DNA of 64,000 bases. It comes from Acidovorax sp. Leaf160 (GTDB lineage: Bacteria > Pseudomonadota > Gammaproteobacteria > Burkholderiales > Burkholderiaceae_C). The stretch covers positions 236,768-300,767 of the forward strand of contig NZ_LMOV01000023.1 of assembly GCF_001424265.1 (NCBI RefSeq), in the 5' to 3' direction. Position numbers and translations under genes: made by a program. This document shows, piece after piece, positions 48,021-56,267 of the stretch. Numbering within the stretch: the stretch's first letter is position 1; each line of letters begins with the position of its first letter. The notes under the pieces were generated by a model that searched no databases, had not been told where the DNA came from, and saw only the letters and a list, made by a program, of their open reading frames with translations.

Positions 48021-49079
48021 ATGCAACGCCGCCACTTTCTCTCGTCCAGCCTTTCCGCCACCGCCCTGTCCACCGTCGCCGCCGCCGTGGGCGCACCCCT
48101 GGGCCTGGCGCTGTCGCCCGCCGTCCACGCGCAGCGCAGCCTGGTGCCGATCAAGTTCACGCTCGACTTCCGCGTGACCAGCCAGACCGCGCCCTTCTTC
48201 CTGGCCCTGGCCAAGGGCTACTACCGCGACGAGGGACTGGACGTCTCCATCGACGTAGGTTCGGGCTCGGTGGCATCCATCACCCGTGTGGCCAGCGGCG
48301 CCTACGACCTGGGGTTGGGCGACCTCAGCGCGCTGGCCGAATTCCATGCCCAGAACCCCGCCACGCCCGTGCAGGCCATCTACCAGTACTACAACCGCGC
48401 GCCCTTCGTCATCATCGGCCGGCGCGACCGGGGCATCACCGAAGACTTCCAGTCCCTCAAGGGCAAGAAGGTGGCCGCCGCTGCGGTGGAGTCGACCCGC
48501 CGCTGCTGGCCCATGGTGGCGCGCTCGCTGCCCGGCGGAGCCGACCTGTTCGAGTGGGTGACCACCGATTTCAGCGCGCGCGACAACGTCATGGTGCGCG
48601 GCGACGTGGATGCCGCCACCTACTTCCACGACTCGGCCGTGTCGCTCTTCGCCCGCATTCCGCGCAAGGACCTGGCCGTGCTGGACTATGGCAGCGCCGG
48701 CCTGCACCTCTACGGCAACGCGCTGGTGGCGGGCAAGCTGCTGCAGGACAAGCCCGACGCCGCCCGCGCCTTCCTGCGCGCCAGCAACCGTGCGCTGCGC
48801 GAGACGCTCGCCAACCCGGAGGCCGCGCTCGGCGCGGTCAAGGCCCGCGAGCCCATCCTGAACCTGGACGTGGAGCGCGAACGCTGGGCCATCACCCGCC
48901 AGTACCTGCTGACGGCCGAAACCCAGGCCAGTGGCCTGGGCGCCGTGCAACCCGCCGTGCTGGCGCGCCAGGTGGAGGAAGTCGCCACCGTCTTCAACCT
49001 GCCCGCCCGGCCCGCGCCCGAGCGCATCTTCAACGCCGCCTTCCTGCCGCCAGCGGCCGACCGCAAGGTGGCGGCATGA
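48021..49079 (+). CDS. NMT1/THI5-type ABC substrate-binding protein, orphan, Tat-like signal
   Basis: The 352-residue precursor begins MQRRHFLSSSL, a twin-arginine-like motif, with cleavage likely after AVHAQ near residue 38. The mature part parallels the binding protein at 22216: IKFTLDFRVTSQTAPFFLALAKGYY-like start, VASGAYDLGLGDLSALAEFHAQNP and VMVRGDVDAATYFH. No ATPase or permease is nearby, so it may feed the ABC importer at 23443-25046 or another one. It overlaps the deaminase gene (ATGA), which suggests its ligand is a base or pterin that the deaminase acts on. Confidence 0.86.
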   Translation: MQRRHFLSSSLSATALSTVAAAVGAPLGLALSPAVHAQRSLVPIKFTLDFRVTSQTAPFFLALAKGYYRDEGLDVSIDVGSGSVASITRVASGAYDLGLGDLSALAEFHAQNPATPVQAIYQYYNRAPFVIIGRRDRGITEDFQSLKGKKVAAAAVESTRRCWPMVARSLPGGADLFEWVTTDFSARDNVMVRGDVDAATYFHDSAVSLFARIPRKDLAVLDYGSAGLHLYGNALVAGKLLQDKPDAARAFLRASNRALRETLANPEAALGAVKAREPILNLDVERERWAITRQYLLTAETQASGLGAVQPAVLARQVEEVATVFNLPARPAPERIFNAAFLPPAADRKVAA

Positions 49080-49594
49080 ACGCGACCGCAGCCCGCACCC
49101 TGGCGGCCGAAGTGCCGCTCGACGAGCGCGACGGCCGCTACCTGCGCCAGGCCATCGCCTTGGCCCACACGGCCCGCGAGCGCGGCAACCGGCCATTCGG
49201 CGCCGTGATCGTCGCAGCCGACGGTTCGCTGCTGGCCGAAGCCTGGAACGCCAACGGCGAGACCGGCGACTGCACCGCGCATGCCGAGACATCGGCCATC
49301 CGCATCGCCAGCCCGGCGTACGGGCGCGACACGCTGGCCGCGGCCACGCTGTATTCGTCGGGCGAGCCCTGCGTGATGTGCGCGGGTGCCATCTTCTGGG
49401 CCAACATCGGCCGGGTGGTCTATGGCATCGACGCCGAACGGCTGCGGTCTTTCCGCGGCGAACGGCAGGACCAGCGCGATGCCGAGCTGTCGTGCCGCGA
49501 CGTGTTTGCCGCCTCGCCGCACCCCATCGACTGCATCGGCCCGGCGTTGATCGAAGCAGCCTCCGCCGCGCACGTCGGGGCGTGGAAGGCCTGA
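49076..49594 (+). CDS. CDA-fold nucleoside/guanine deaminase
   Basis: The 172-residue protein has the zinc motif AHAETSA (His plus catalytic Glu) and GEPCVMCAGA (two Cys). The family is the tRNA-adenosine/guanine/cytosine deaminase group; RPFGAVIV and the length near 160 agree with GuaD-like enzymes that make xanthine from guanine. The C-terminus lacks the conserved guanine deaminase tail as far as I can judge, so other purine or pyrimidine substrates remain open. ATGA overlap with the binding protein indicates an operon. ureD follows after 84 bp. Confidence 0.82.
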   Translation: MNATAARTLAAEVPLDERDGRYLRQAIALAHTARERGNRPFGAVIVAADGSLLAEAWNANGETGDCTAHAETSAIRIASPAYGRDTLAAATLYSSGEPCVMCAGAIFWANIGRVVYGIDAERLRSFRGERQDQRDAELSCRDVFAASPHPIDCIGPALIEAASAAHVGAWKA

Positions 49595-49678
49595 AGCGCA
49601 TCGGCTTCTCAAGCCCGAACGGGCTGCAGCGCGCGTATATCATGCGCCTTCCGCTCTTCATTCGATAGCAATCACCGC

Positions 49679-50509
49679 ATGACCTGGCACGCCCGCCTGC
49701 AACTGGACTACCGCCGCGAACACGCCCGCACCGTCGCCCGCTTCGAGCACAGCGGGCCGCTGCGCGTGCTGCAGAGCCTCTACCCCGAAGGCGACACGGT
49801 CTGCCACAACGTGCTGGTGCACCCGCCCGGCGGGCTGGTGGGCGGCGACACGCTGGACATCGCCCTCACCGTGGGCGAGGGCGCGCACGGCCTGGTCACC
49901 ACGCCCGGCGCCACGCGTTTCTACCGCTCCCTCGGGCCGCTGGCGCTGCAGCGCACGCATGCGGTGCTGGCTCCCGGCGCGCGGCTGGAATGGCTGCCGC
50001 TCGAAGCGCTGTGCTTCGACGCCTGCCAGGCCGAGAACCGGCTCACGATGGAGGTGGCGCCCGGCGCCGAACTGATCGGCCTCGACGTGGCCGCCTTCGG
50101 CCTGCCGCATGCGGACAAGCCCTTCACCCAGGGGCGCTTCCAGCAGCACATCGAGGTGCCGGGCCTCTGGCTGGAGCGTGGCCGCGTCGATGCCGCCGAC
50201 GCGCTGCTGATGGACGGGCCGCTCGGCCTGGCGGGCCACCGCTGCATGGCGTCGCTGTTCTTCGTCACCGGCAGCGCGCTGAGCCGCGAACGCCGGGAAA
50301 CCGCGCTCGACAGCGCCCGCGCCGTGCTGGACGCCGACGCGCTGGCCGCCACCGCCGGGGCCACCTGCCCCAACGACCGCGTGGTGCTGGTGCGGGTGCT
50401 GGCGCCGGTCGTGGAGCCGGCCATGGGCTTGCTGCAACGCGTGTGGGCCGCCTGGCGGGCGGCGCTATGGCAGCTGCCGGCGCAGCGTCCGCGCATCTGG
50501 TCGATGTAA
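49679..50509 (+). CDS. ureD: Urease accessory protein UreD, without adjacent urease genes
   Basis: The 276-residue protein is a full-length UreD/UreH: ARTVARFEHSGPLRVLQSLY, GGLVGGDTLDIALTVGEGAH, TTPGATRFYRS, and the NRLTMEVAPGAEL segment. UreD is the scaffold on which UreF and UreG assemble to load nickel into urease. Normally ureA follows directly; here a metallophosphoesterase gene lies 34 bp away in the opposite direction. Urea made from allantoate products would need urease, and urtE is at 63070, so the urease operon may be elsewhere or ureD has been separated by rearrangement. Confidence 0.92.
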   Translation: MTWHARLQLDYRREHARTVARFEHSGPLRVLQSLYPEGDTVCHNVLVHPPGGLVGGDTLDIALTVGEGAHGLVTTPGATRFYRSLGPLALQRTHAVLAPGARLEWLPLEALCFDACQAENRLTMEVAPGAELIGLDVAAFGLPHADKPFTQGRFQQHIEVPGLWLERGRVDAADALLMDGPLGLAGHRCMASLFFVTGSALSRERRETALDSARAVLDADALAATAGATCPNDRVVLVRVLAPVVEPAMGLLQRVWAAWRAALWQLPAQRPRIWSM

Positions 50510-50543
50510 GCCGCGCCACGCTGCGCGGCTCTGGCGATGCGGC

Positions 50544-51386
50544 CTAGCCGCGCGGCGGGCCCGGGTCCTGCAAGGCACCGGGCGCCAACGGCGAGGGGCT
50601 GGTCAGGTCATGCCGCTGCACCGGCAGGAATTCGCCCGCCTCGCGCACATAGTCCCAGCGCGTCAGCCAGCGCTGGTCGCCGGTGCCCGAGGGCGATGGC
50701 AGCCGCTCCAGCGTGATGAGGCTGTTGGGCGCATCCGCCCGCAGCCGCACCGACACGGCCGTGCCGGCCTGCGCCGACCAGAGGCCGGTGATGGGCTCGA
50801 CCAGCCCGGGCTCGTGCGCGTGGCCCGACAGCAGCAGCTGCGCGCCGGCGGCGCTCCAGCGGGTCAGCGCACGCTCGGAGCGGTGCGGCCGGTGGCTTCG
50901 GTCCTGCGGGTGGGCCGCCACCAGCGGATGGTGGCTGACGACAATGCGCCAGGCATCCGGGCGGGCGGCCGACAGCCGCTCCGCCACGGCGTCGATCTGC
51001 CGCACCGACAGGCTGCCGCGCTGGTGCCGCCACCAGCGGGTGGTGTTCACGCCCACCACCAGGAAACCGTCGGCGCTGCAGGTGGGTTCCAGCACGTCGC
51101 CCCACCACCGGGCATAGCGGTCGTAGGCACGCCCGCCCAGCCGCTCCCACCAGGCATAGAGCGGCACGTCGTGGTTGCCGGGCAGCACCAGGCAGTGTTC
51201 GGTGGGCAGCGCGGAAAGAAAGCGGTGCGACAGCTCGAATTCCTCGGCCGTGGCGCGCTGCGTCAGATCGCCCGACACGACCAGCACCCGCACCCCGAGC
51301 CGCGCCGCGAGGCGGGCCACGGCCTCGCACACGGCCGGATCATGGGCGCCGAAATGCAGGTCGGACAGGTGCAGCAGGACGCTCAT
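50544..51386 (-). CDS. Calcineurin-type metallophosphoesterase
   Basis: The 280-residue cytoplasmic protein has every metal motif in order: LSDLHFG (about 7-13), VSGDLTQRA, LPGNHDVP, VSHHPLV and SGHAHEPG. It resembles the 3',5'-cyclic AMP phosphodiesterase CpdA group and related DNA/nucleotide phosphatases. It is upstream-facing with the lipid kinase gene, 61 bp from it, and both may be transcribed together on the minus strand. The substrate is not evident. Confidence 0.9.
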   Translation of the reverse strand: MSVLLHLSDLHFGAHDPAVCEAVARLAARLGVRVLVVSGDLTQRATAEEFELSHRFLSALPTEHCLVLPGNHDVPLYAWWERLGGRAYDRYARWWGDVLEPTCSADGFLVVGVNTTRWWRHQRGSLSVRQIDAVAERLSAARPDAWRIVVSHHPLVAAHPQDRSHRPHRSERALTRWSAAGAQLLLSGHAHEPGLVEPITGLWSAQAGTAVSVRLRADAPNSLITLERLPSPSGTGDQRWLTRWDYVREAGEFLPVQRHDLTSPSPLAPGALQDPGPPRG

Positions 51387-51447
51387 GCGGTGCGGTGACT
51401 CCAGAAAGGGCCGCGCTTCGCACGCCTGCGGGACGGTGCGGGCATCG

Positions 51448-52518
51448 TCATGCCGGCGCCAGTCCCGCCGCAGGCACAGCCGGCGCTGCCGCCGCCGGCT
51501 GTGTAGCCGGCTCGGGGTCGTCGCTCTTCACCGTGGCGGCCGGGGCGACCAGCCACAACGGCCGCTCGCCCACACGGAAGTTGATCGGCGGGGCCATCCA
51601 TTCGCGCTCGCCGTCGAAGGCCACCTTCACGCGATGCGGCTTCCAGCTGGCGGGCTCCACCACCATGTCGGTACAGGCGACGCTCGTCACGGCTTCGTCC
51701 TGCCCCAGCTTGCCGCGCACGGCATTCCACACGGTGCGCGCCATCGACGCGTCGCCCGGCTGCGGCTTGAGCATCACCACGGCCAGGCGGTCGCCATCGG
51801 CCACGTCGCGGGCCTCGGGAATGCCCACGCGTTCGAGCTGCAGGTGGTTGTTGCCCACGAACAGGGTGGAGACCAGATGCTCCTGCTGCTGCACCGCAGC
51901 CCCTTCGTCCGGACGCACCGACACGCGCCAGCGGCGCGAGGCGGTGCCGCGCAGCACGCTCCAGACCGACGAGAGGATGGCCACCCAGCGGGTGCGGCCG
52001 AAGCGCTTGGACGCACGCTCGCGGTCGTCCAGCAGGCGCGGGTACAAACCCACGCTGGCATTCACCAGGAACATGCGGTCGTTGACGAAGCCCACGCTCA
52101 CGGGGCGCATGTCGCCGCCATCCAGGGCCGTGAGCACGTCCTGCACGGCTTCCTGCGGGTCCAGCGACAGCGACTGGTCGCGGGCGAAATAGTTGAAGGT
52201 GCCCATGGGCAGCACGCCCATCGGCACACCCTCGGCCCAGGCGGCCGTGGCGACGGCGTTGATGGTGCCGTCGCCCCCGGCGGCCACCACCAGGCCGGCG
52301 TCCGCCTTCGCGGCGCGGGCGGCTTCCTGCGACAGCTGCACGATGTCGGCGCGCGCCTTGGGAACATGCCACTTCACCGCGCGATCCTGCAGATGGGGTA
52401 CCGCCTCCAGCTTGCCGCGCAGCTGGTCCAGGTCGGCACCGGGGCGCAGCGGCACGACGATGTGGATCGTGCTCTGGGCGTCGGGCCGGGGTGGCAGGTA
52501 GGGCTGAGGTTGCGTCAT
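51448..52518 (-). CDS. Diacylglycerol/lipid kinase family protein
   Basis: The 356-residue protein has the DAGK catalytic motif VVAAGGDGTINAVATAAW and GVLPMGTFNYFARD, followed by the beta-sandwich domain to about 320 and an Ala/Pro-rich tail. The YegS/DgkB/LCB5 family phosphorylates diacylglycerol, sphingosine-like bases or isoprenoid alcohols. ATG 52518 is preferred to an upstream start at 52554. A PAP2 phosphatase is divergent across 308 bp, an opposing lipid phosphatase, which makes a shared lipid-recycling role plausible. Confidence 0.88.
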   Translation of the reverse strand: MTQPQPYLPPRPDAQSTIHIVVPLRPGADLDQLRGKLEAVPHLQDRAVKWHVPKARADIVQLSQEAARAAKADAGLVVAAGGDGTINAVATAAWAEGVPMGVLPMGTFNYFARDQSLSLDPQEAVQDVLTALDGGDMRPVSVGFVNDRMFLVNASVGLYPRLLDDRERASKRFGRTRWVAILSSVWSVLRGTASRRWRVSVRPDEGAAVQQQEHLVSTLFVGNNHLQLERVGIPEARDVADGDRLAVVMLKPQPGDASMARTVWNAVRGKLGQDEAVTSVACTDMVVEPASWKPHRVKVAFDGEREWMAPPINFRVGERPLWLVAPAATVKSDDPEPATQPAAAAPAVPAAGLAPA

Positions 52519-52826
52519 GTTGGAACACCCGCGCGGCGGGCTGCCGACAGGCAACCTGACTGACCGGCGTGAGCGGTGCGATGGGCCGGATTGTTGACAC
52601 CAGCGCCCGCATAGAAGGCCGGAACCCAGCGCCGGGCGATGTCATCCAATGCCGATAAATGCCCTGTTTCCGCCGCGGCGCCCCGGGCGCATCGCGACAA
52701 TGGGCGCTCCCGCAACTTCCCTTTACCTTGCAGACTCCCCATCATGCCGCTCATTGCCGTATCCCAGCCCTTCGCACGCCCTCGCCCTGCCGGCGGCCAC
52801 CCCGCCGCCCTGACCGGAGGCCAGCC
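52519..52826. other. 308-bp divergent region between lipid kinase and PAP2 genes
   Basis: No gene seen. A TTGACA at 52594-52599 is a possible -35 box but no matching -10 at normal spacing is clear. CCGGAGG before ATG 52827 is the ribosome site of the phosphatase. Confidence 0.5.
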
Positions 52827-53678
52827 ATGAGCGGCGTGGAGGCCTGGGTGGGCTGGGCGGGCACGCACCCGTTCGCGGTGTGGCTCTGCGGGCTGGCGCT
52901 GGCGACGGGCCTGGCCGGCGGGCTGTACGCAGGCGTCGTGCGGGGCGCGCCGCTGCGCCCGGCCTGGGCCGGCCGGCTGCCGCGCCCTTCGGGCCCGGCC
53001 GGCCTGGCGGCCGCCATGGTGCTGACCGCCGCGCTGGTGTGGGCCTGCGCGCACACGCTGGCGGTGATCGCCGACGCATGGGGCCAGCCCACCACCGCCT
53101 GGGCTGTGATGGACGACGGGCTGGCGGGCACCCTGCGGGCCACGGCCTCGGTCGGCACGCTGACCCTGTTCGCCTGGCTCACCCACTTCGGCGACACGGC
53201 CGTGCTGTTCGTGGTGGCCGCAGGCGTGGGCCTGGCCTTGCTGTGGCGCGGCCATCGCATGCTGGCGACCGGCTGGGCCGTGGCACTGGCCGGCAACGGC
53301 CTGCTGACCCGCGCCTTCAAGCACAGCTTCGAGCGGATCCGGCCGGTGCACACGCACGAGATCGCCGCGGCCAACGGCTTCAGCTTCCCGAGCGGCCACA
53401 GCAGCTCGTCCCTCGTGGCCTACACCATGCTGGCCTACTTGGCGATCCGGCTGCTGCCAGCGCGCTGGCACCTGCCCTCGATGCTGGCGGCGGCGGCGGT
53501 GATCGTCACCGTGGGCTGGAGCCGTGTGGTGCTGCAGGTGCATTTCGCCAGCGATGTGCTGGGCGGCTGGATCACCGGGGGCGTGTGGGTCACCTGCTGC
53601 CTGCTGCTGCTGCACGGCGCAACGCGCTGGCACCGGCTGCGCGTGGCGGCGGTGGCCCCGGGCGCCCGCGGGGCGTAG
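52827..53678 (+). CDS. PAP2-type membrane phosphatase
   Basis: The 283-residue protein has about six helices and the full acid phosphatase signature: KHSFERIRP, FPSGHSSSS and SRVVLQVHFASD. It acts on lipid phosphates such as phosphatidate or undecaprenyl pyrophosphate with the active site facing the periplasm. CGGAGG sets ATG 52827. It is divergent from the lipid kinase gene and convergent with the MFS gene. Confidence 0.92.
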   Translation: MSGVEAWVGWAGTHPFAVWLCGLALATGLAGGLYAGVVRGAPLRPAWAGRLPRPSGPAGLAAAMVLTAALVWACAHTLAVIADAWGQPTTAWAVMDDGLAGTLRATASVGTLTLFAWLTHFGDTAVLFVVAAGVGLALLWRGHRMLATGWAVALAGNGLLTRAFKHSFERIRPVHTHEIAAANGFSFPSGHSSSSLVAYTMLAYLAIRLLPARWHLPSMLAAAAVIVTVGWSRVVLQVHFASDVLGGWITGGVWVTCCLLLLHGATRWHRLRVAAVAPGARGA

Positions 53679-53717
53679 CGCCAGCAGTTCCTCGGCCCAC
53701 CGCTGACCGCTGACCGC

Positions 53718-54965
53718 TCAGCGGGTGGGCATGCCTGGCGCCGGGTCGGCCGTACGACGCAAGGCGCGGTCGCTGGTCAGCGACCACACGAAGATGCCGA
53801 TGCCCGCCAAGGCCAGCACGGCGCCCACCCATCCGGTGGAGGTCCAGCCCAGCCCGGCCGCGATGGCCACGCCGCCCAGCCAGGCACCGAGCGCGTTGGC
53901 CGCGTTGAAGGCGGAATGGTTGAGCGCGGCGGCCAGCGTCTGCGCATCGCCGGCCACGTCCATCAGCCGGATCTGCAGCGCCGGGCCGATGGCGACCACC
54001 GTGCCCAGCAGGAAGGTCGCCAGGGCCGCGGTCGCCACATGGTGGGCCGCGAACACGAAGAACACCAGCACCACGACCGACCACGCCAGCAGCTGGCCGA
54101 TGGTGCGCATCAGCGCCTTGTCGGCCATGCGCGAGCCCACCAGATTGCCGGCCACCATGCCCAGTCCGAACAGGGCGAGCACGAAGGGCACGCCGGCCAG
54201 CGGCAGGCCGGCCACCTCGGTCAGCGTGGGCTTGATGTAGCTGAACACCGAGAACATGCCGCCGAAGCCGATGGCACCGATGCCCAGCGTCAGCCACACC
54301 TGCTTGCGCCTGAGCGCCCCCAGTTCCCGCAGCGGACTGGCGCCCTGCTCTGCCGCAATGGCGGGCACGCCGAAGCGCACCAGCACCACGGCTGCCAGCG
54401 CCACCACGCCCACGAAGACGAAAGCCGCGCGCCAGCCGAACACCTGGCCCAGGGTCGCGGCGATGGGCACGCCCACCAGCGTGGCGCTGGTCAGCCCCAG
54501 CATGACCAGGCCGACGGCCCGTGCACGCTGCCCGGGCGGCGCGAGCGATGCAGCCACCAGCGCCGCCACGCCGAAGTAGGTGCCGTGGGGCAGCCCCGTC
54601 AGCAGCCGCATGCCCGCCAGCGACAGATAGCCGGGCGCCAGCGCGGAGGCGAAGTTGCCGAGCGCATACACCGCCATCAGCGCCATCAGCAAGGCGCGGC
54701 GACCCCAGCCGGCCGAAAGCACCGCCAGCACGGGCGCGCCGACCACCACGCCCAGCGCGTAGGCGCTGATCACGTGGCCGGCCTCGGGGATCGACACCCC
54801 GATGTCGCGCGCCACCTCGGGCAGCAGGCCCATGATGACGAACTCACCCGTGCCGATGGAAAAGCCGCCGACGCCCAGCGCCAGCACGGCGCGCAGCAGC
54901 GTGCGGCTGTCCGGCGCGGATGCCGGCGCGGGTGGAACCTCAGGGGGACGAGAGGGCGTGGTCAT
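53718..54965 (-). CDS. MFS transporter, AraJ/YdhP-like
   Basis: The 415-residue protein has twelve helices. The motif SIGTGEFVIMGLLPEVARDIG at the first helix and GLPHGTYFGVAALVAASL are typical of the arabinose-efflux-like DHA1 group, which export sugars or drugs. Motif A (AGWGRRALLM) is present after the second helix. No regulator is adjacent. The C-terminal 20 residues are cytoplasmic. Substrate unknown. Confidence 0.88.
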   Translation of the reverse strand: MTTPSRPPEVPPAPASAPDSRTLLRAVLALGVGGFSIGTGEFVIMGLLPEVARDIGVSIPEAGHVISAYALGVVVGAPVLAVLSAGWGRRALLMALMAVYALGNFASALAPGYLSLAGMRLLTGLPHGTYFGVAALVAASLAPPGQRARAVGLVMLGLTSATLVGVPIAATLGQVFGWRAAFVFVGVVALAAVVLVRFGVPAIAAEQGASPLRELGALRRKQVWLTLGIGAIGFGGMFSVFSYIKPTLTEVAGLPLAGVPFVLALFGLGMVAGNLVGSRMADKALMRTIGQLLAWSVVVLVFFVFAAHHVATAALATFLLGTVVAIGPALQIRLMDVAGDAQTLAAALNHSAFNAANALGAWLGGVAIAAGLGWTSTGWVGAVLALAGIGIFVWSLTSDRALRRTADPAPGMPTR

Positions 54966-55206
54966 GGAAGGAGAAGGCCAAGGGGGGGAAGAAATAGTGA
55001 GGAGGGGCCGCGGAGACGGGTTGCGGAGAGGGCCGCGAAGAGCAGGCGCTTCGGCGCGTGCGACCCAGGGTAAACCCTGAAAGACGGGAACGATAGCATG
55101 GCCCTCCGGACGCGTCCGCAGCCGCCCTTCTGCGCCCCTGCCGGCACCAAGGACGGGGCGGTGCGATCATGCGGGGCCCGCACCACTCCATAGGAAACCG
55201 CACAGC

Positions 55207-55941
55207 ATGAGCAACACCGCATGGCACGGCGTGAAGGTTCTGGCCTTCGACATCTTCGGCACCGTCGTGGACTGGCACGGCAGCATCGTGCGCGAGATGC
55301 AGGCGCTGCATCCCCGGGTGGATGCCGACGCCTTCGCGCTGGCATGGCGCGCGGGCTACCAGCCGGCCATGCAGCGGGTGCGCAGCGGGGAACTGGGCTG
55401 GACGCGCATCGACGAGCTGCATCGCCTCATCCTCGACGACATGCTGCCCCGCTTCGGCCTGCAGCATCTGACCGAAGCCGAGCGCCAGCACCTCAACCGG
55501 GTGTGGCACCGCCTCGATCCCTGGCCCGACAGCGCGGCGGGCCTGCACCAGCTCAAAACCCGCTACACCCTCACCACGCTCTCCAACGGCAACATCGGCC
55601 TGCTCACCGACATGGCCAAGCGCGCCGGCCTGCCCTGGGACTGCATCCTGAGCGCGGAGGTGTTCCGCGCCTACAAGCCCGACCCGGCCACCTACCTGGG
55701 CGTGGCCCGCACCTTCGACCTTTCGCCAGGCGAAGTGATGCTGGTGGCGGCGCATCATGACGACCTGGAAGCGGCTCGCGCCTGCGGGCTGCGCACGGCC
55801 TACGTGGAGCGGCCGCTGGAATACGGCGCGGCCCACCGCAAGGACGTGTCGCCCCGCGCGGACAACGACCTGCACGCCGACAGCCTGCTGGCGCTGGCGC
55901 GGCAACTCGGTGTGGCAGGCACGCCGGGGCTGCCGGGCTGA
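55207..55941 (+). CDS. Haloacid dehalogenase type II-like HAD hydrolase
   Basis: The 244-residue protein begins its core with VLAFDIFGTVVDW, where Asp is the nucleophile; LSNGNIGLL is motif II, YKPDPATYL carries the motif III Lys, and VAAHHDDLEAARACGLRTAYV is motif IV. These match L-2-haloacid dehalogenases more than phosphatases, and the WHG/RP pattern agrees. Without test substrates 2-haloacid, phosphoglycolate or another small compound remains possible. It stands alone with a terminator at 56079. Confidence 0.87.
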   Translation: MSNTAWHGVKVLAFDIFGTVVDWHGSIVREMQALHPRVDADAFALAWRAGYQPAMQRVRSGELGWTRIDELHRLILDDMLPRFGLQHLTEAERQHLNRVWHRLDPWPDSAAGLHQLKTRYTLTTLSNGNIGLLTDMAKRAGLPWDCILSAEVFRAYKPDPATYLGVARTFDLSPGEVMLVAAHHDDLEAARACGLRTAYVERPLEYGAAHRKDVSPRADNDLHADSLLALARQLGVAGTPGLPG

Positions 55942-56267
55942 ACCGCACGGGCTGAACCCGACCGGCTGACCCCGCGGCCAGCCCGGCGAGCCCCTCATCG
56001 GCACCGGCCGGCCTTCCGAACGGGCCGCCTGCGTGACCTCCGCACGGGGCATGGCACGGCATGCCGCGAGGGCCCGGCAAAACCGCAGCTTTGCCGCGCC
56101 GGGCGCGGTTTTTCACCACCGGCCGCACGGGGCTGCATGGTGCAATGGCCGCTCCTGAAGTCCGTTCCTGCGCCCCTGCAGACCGCCCGCCGGCACCGTG
56201 CCCGACACGGCGCCTGGCGCGTGGCCATCGGCGCGGAGCCTGCCCACTTGCCGACCCCTCTCCTTCC
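55942..56267. other. 326-bp gap between dehalogenase and aldehyde dehydrogenase
   Basis: No gene seen. It includes the terminator at 56079-56113 and an otherwise plain GC-rich stretch before ATG 56268. Confidence 0.5.
56079..56113 (+). terminator. Terminator after the dehalogenase gene
   Basis: AAAACCGC pairs with GCGGTTTT around an inner CCGCGC/GCGCGG hairpin, ending in TTTTT (56109-56113). The A-run on the left would let it work on the other strand too. Confidence 0.7.
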
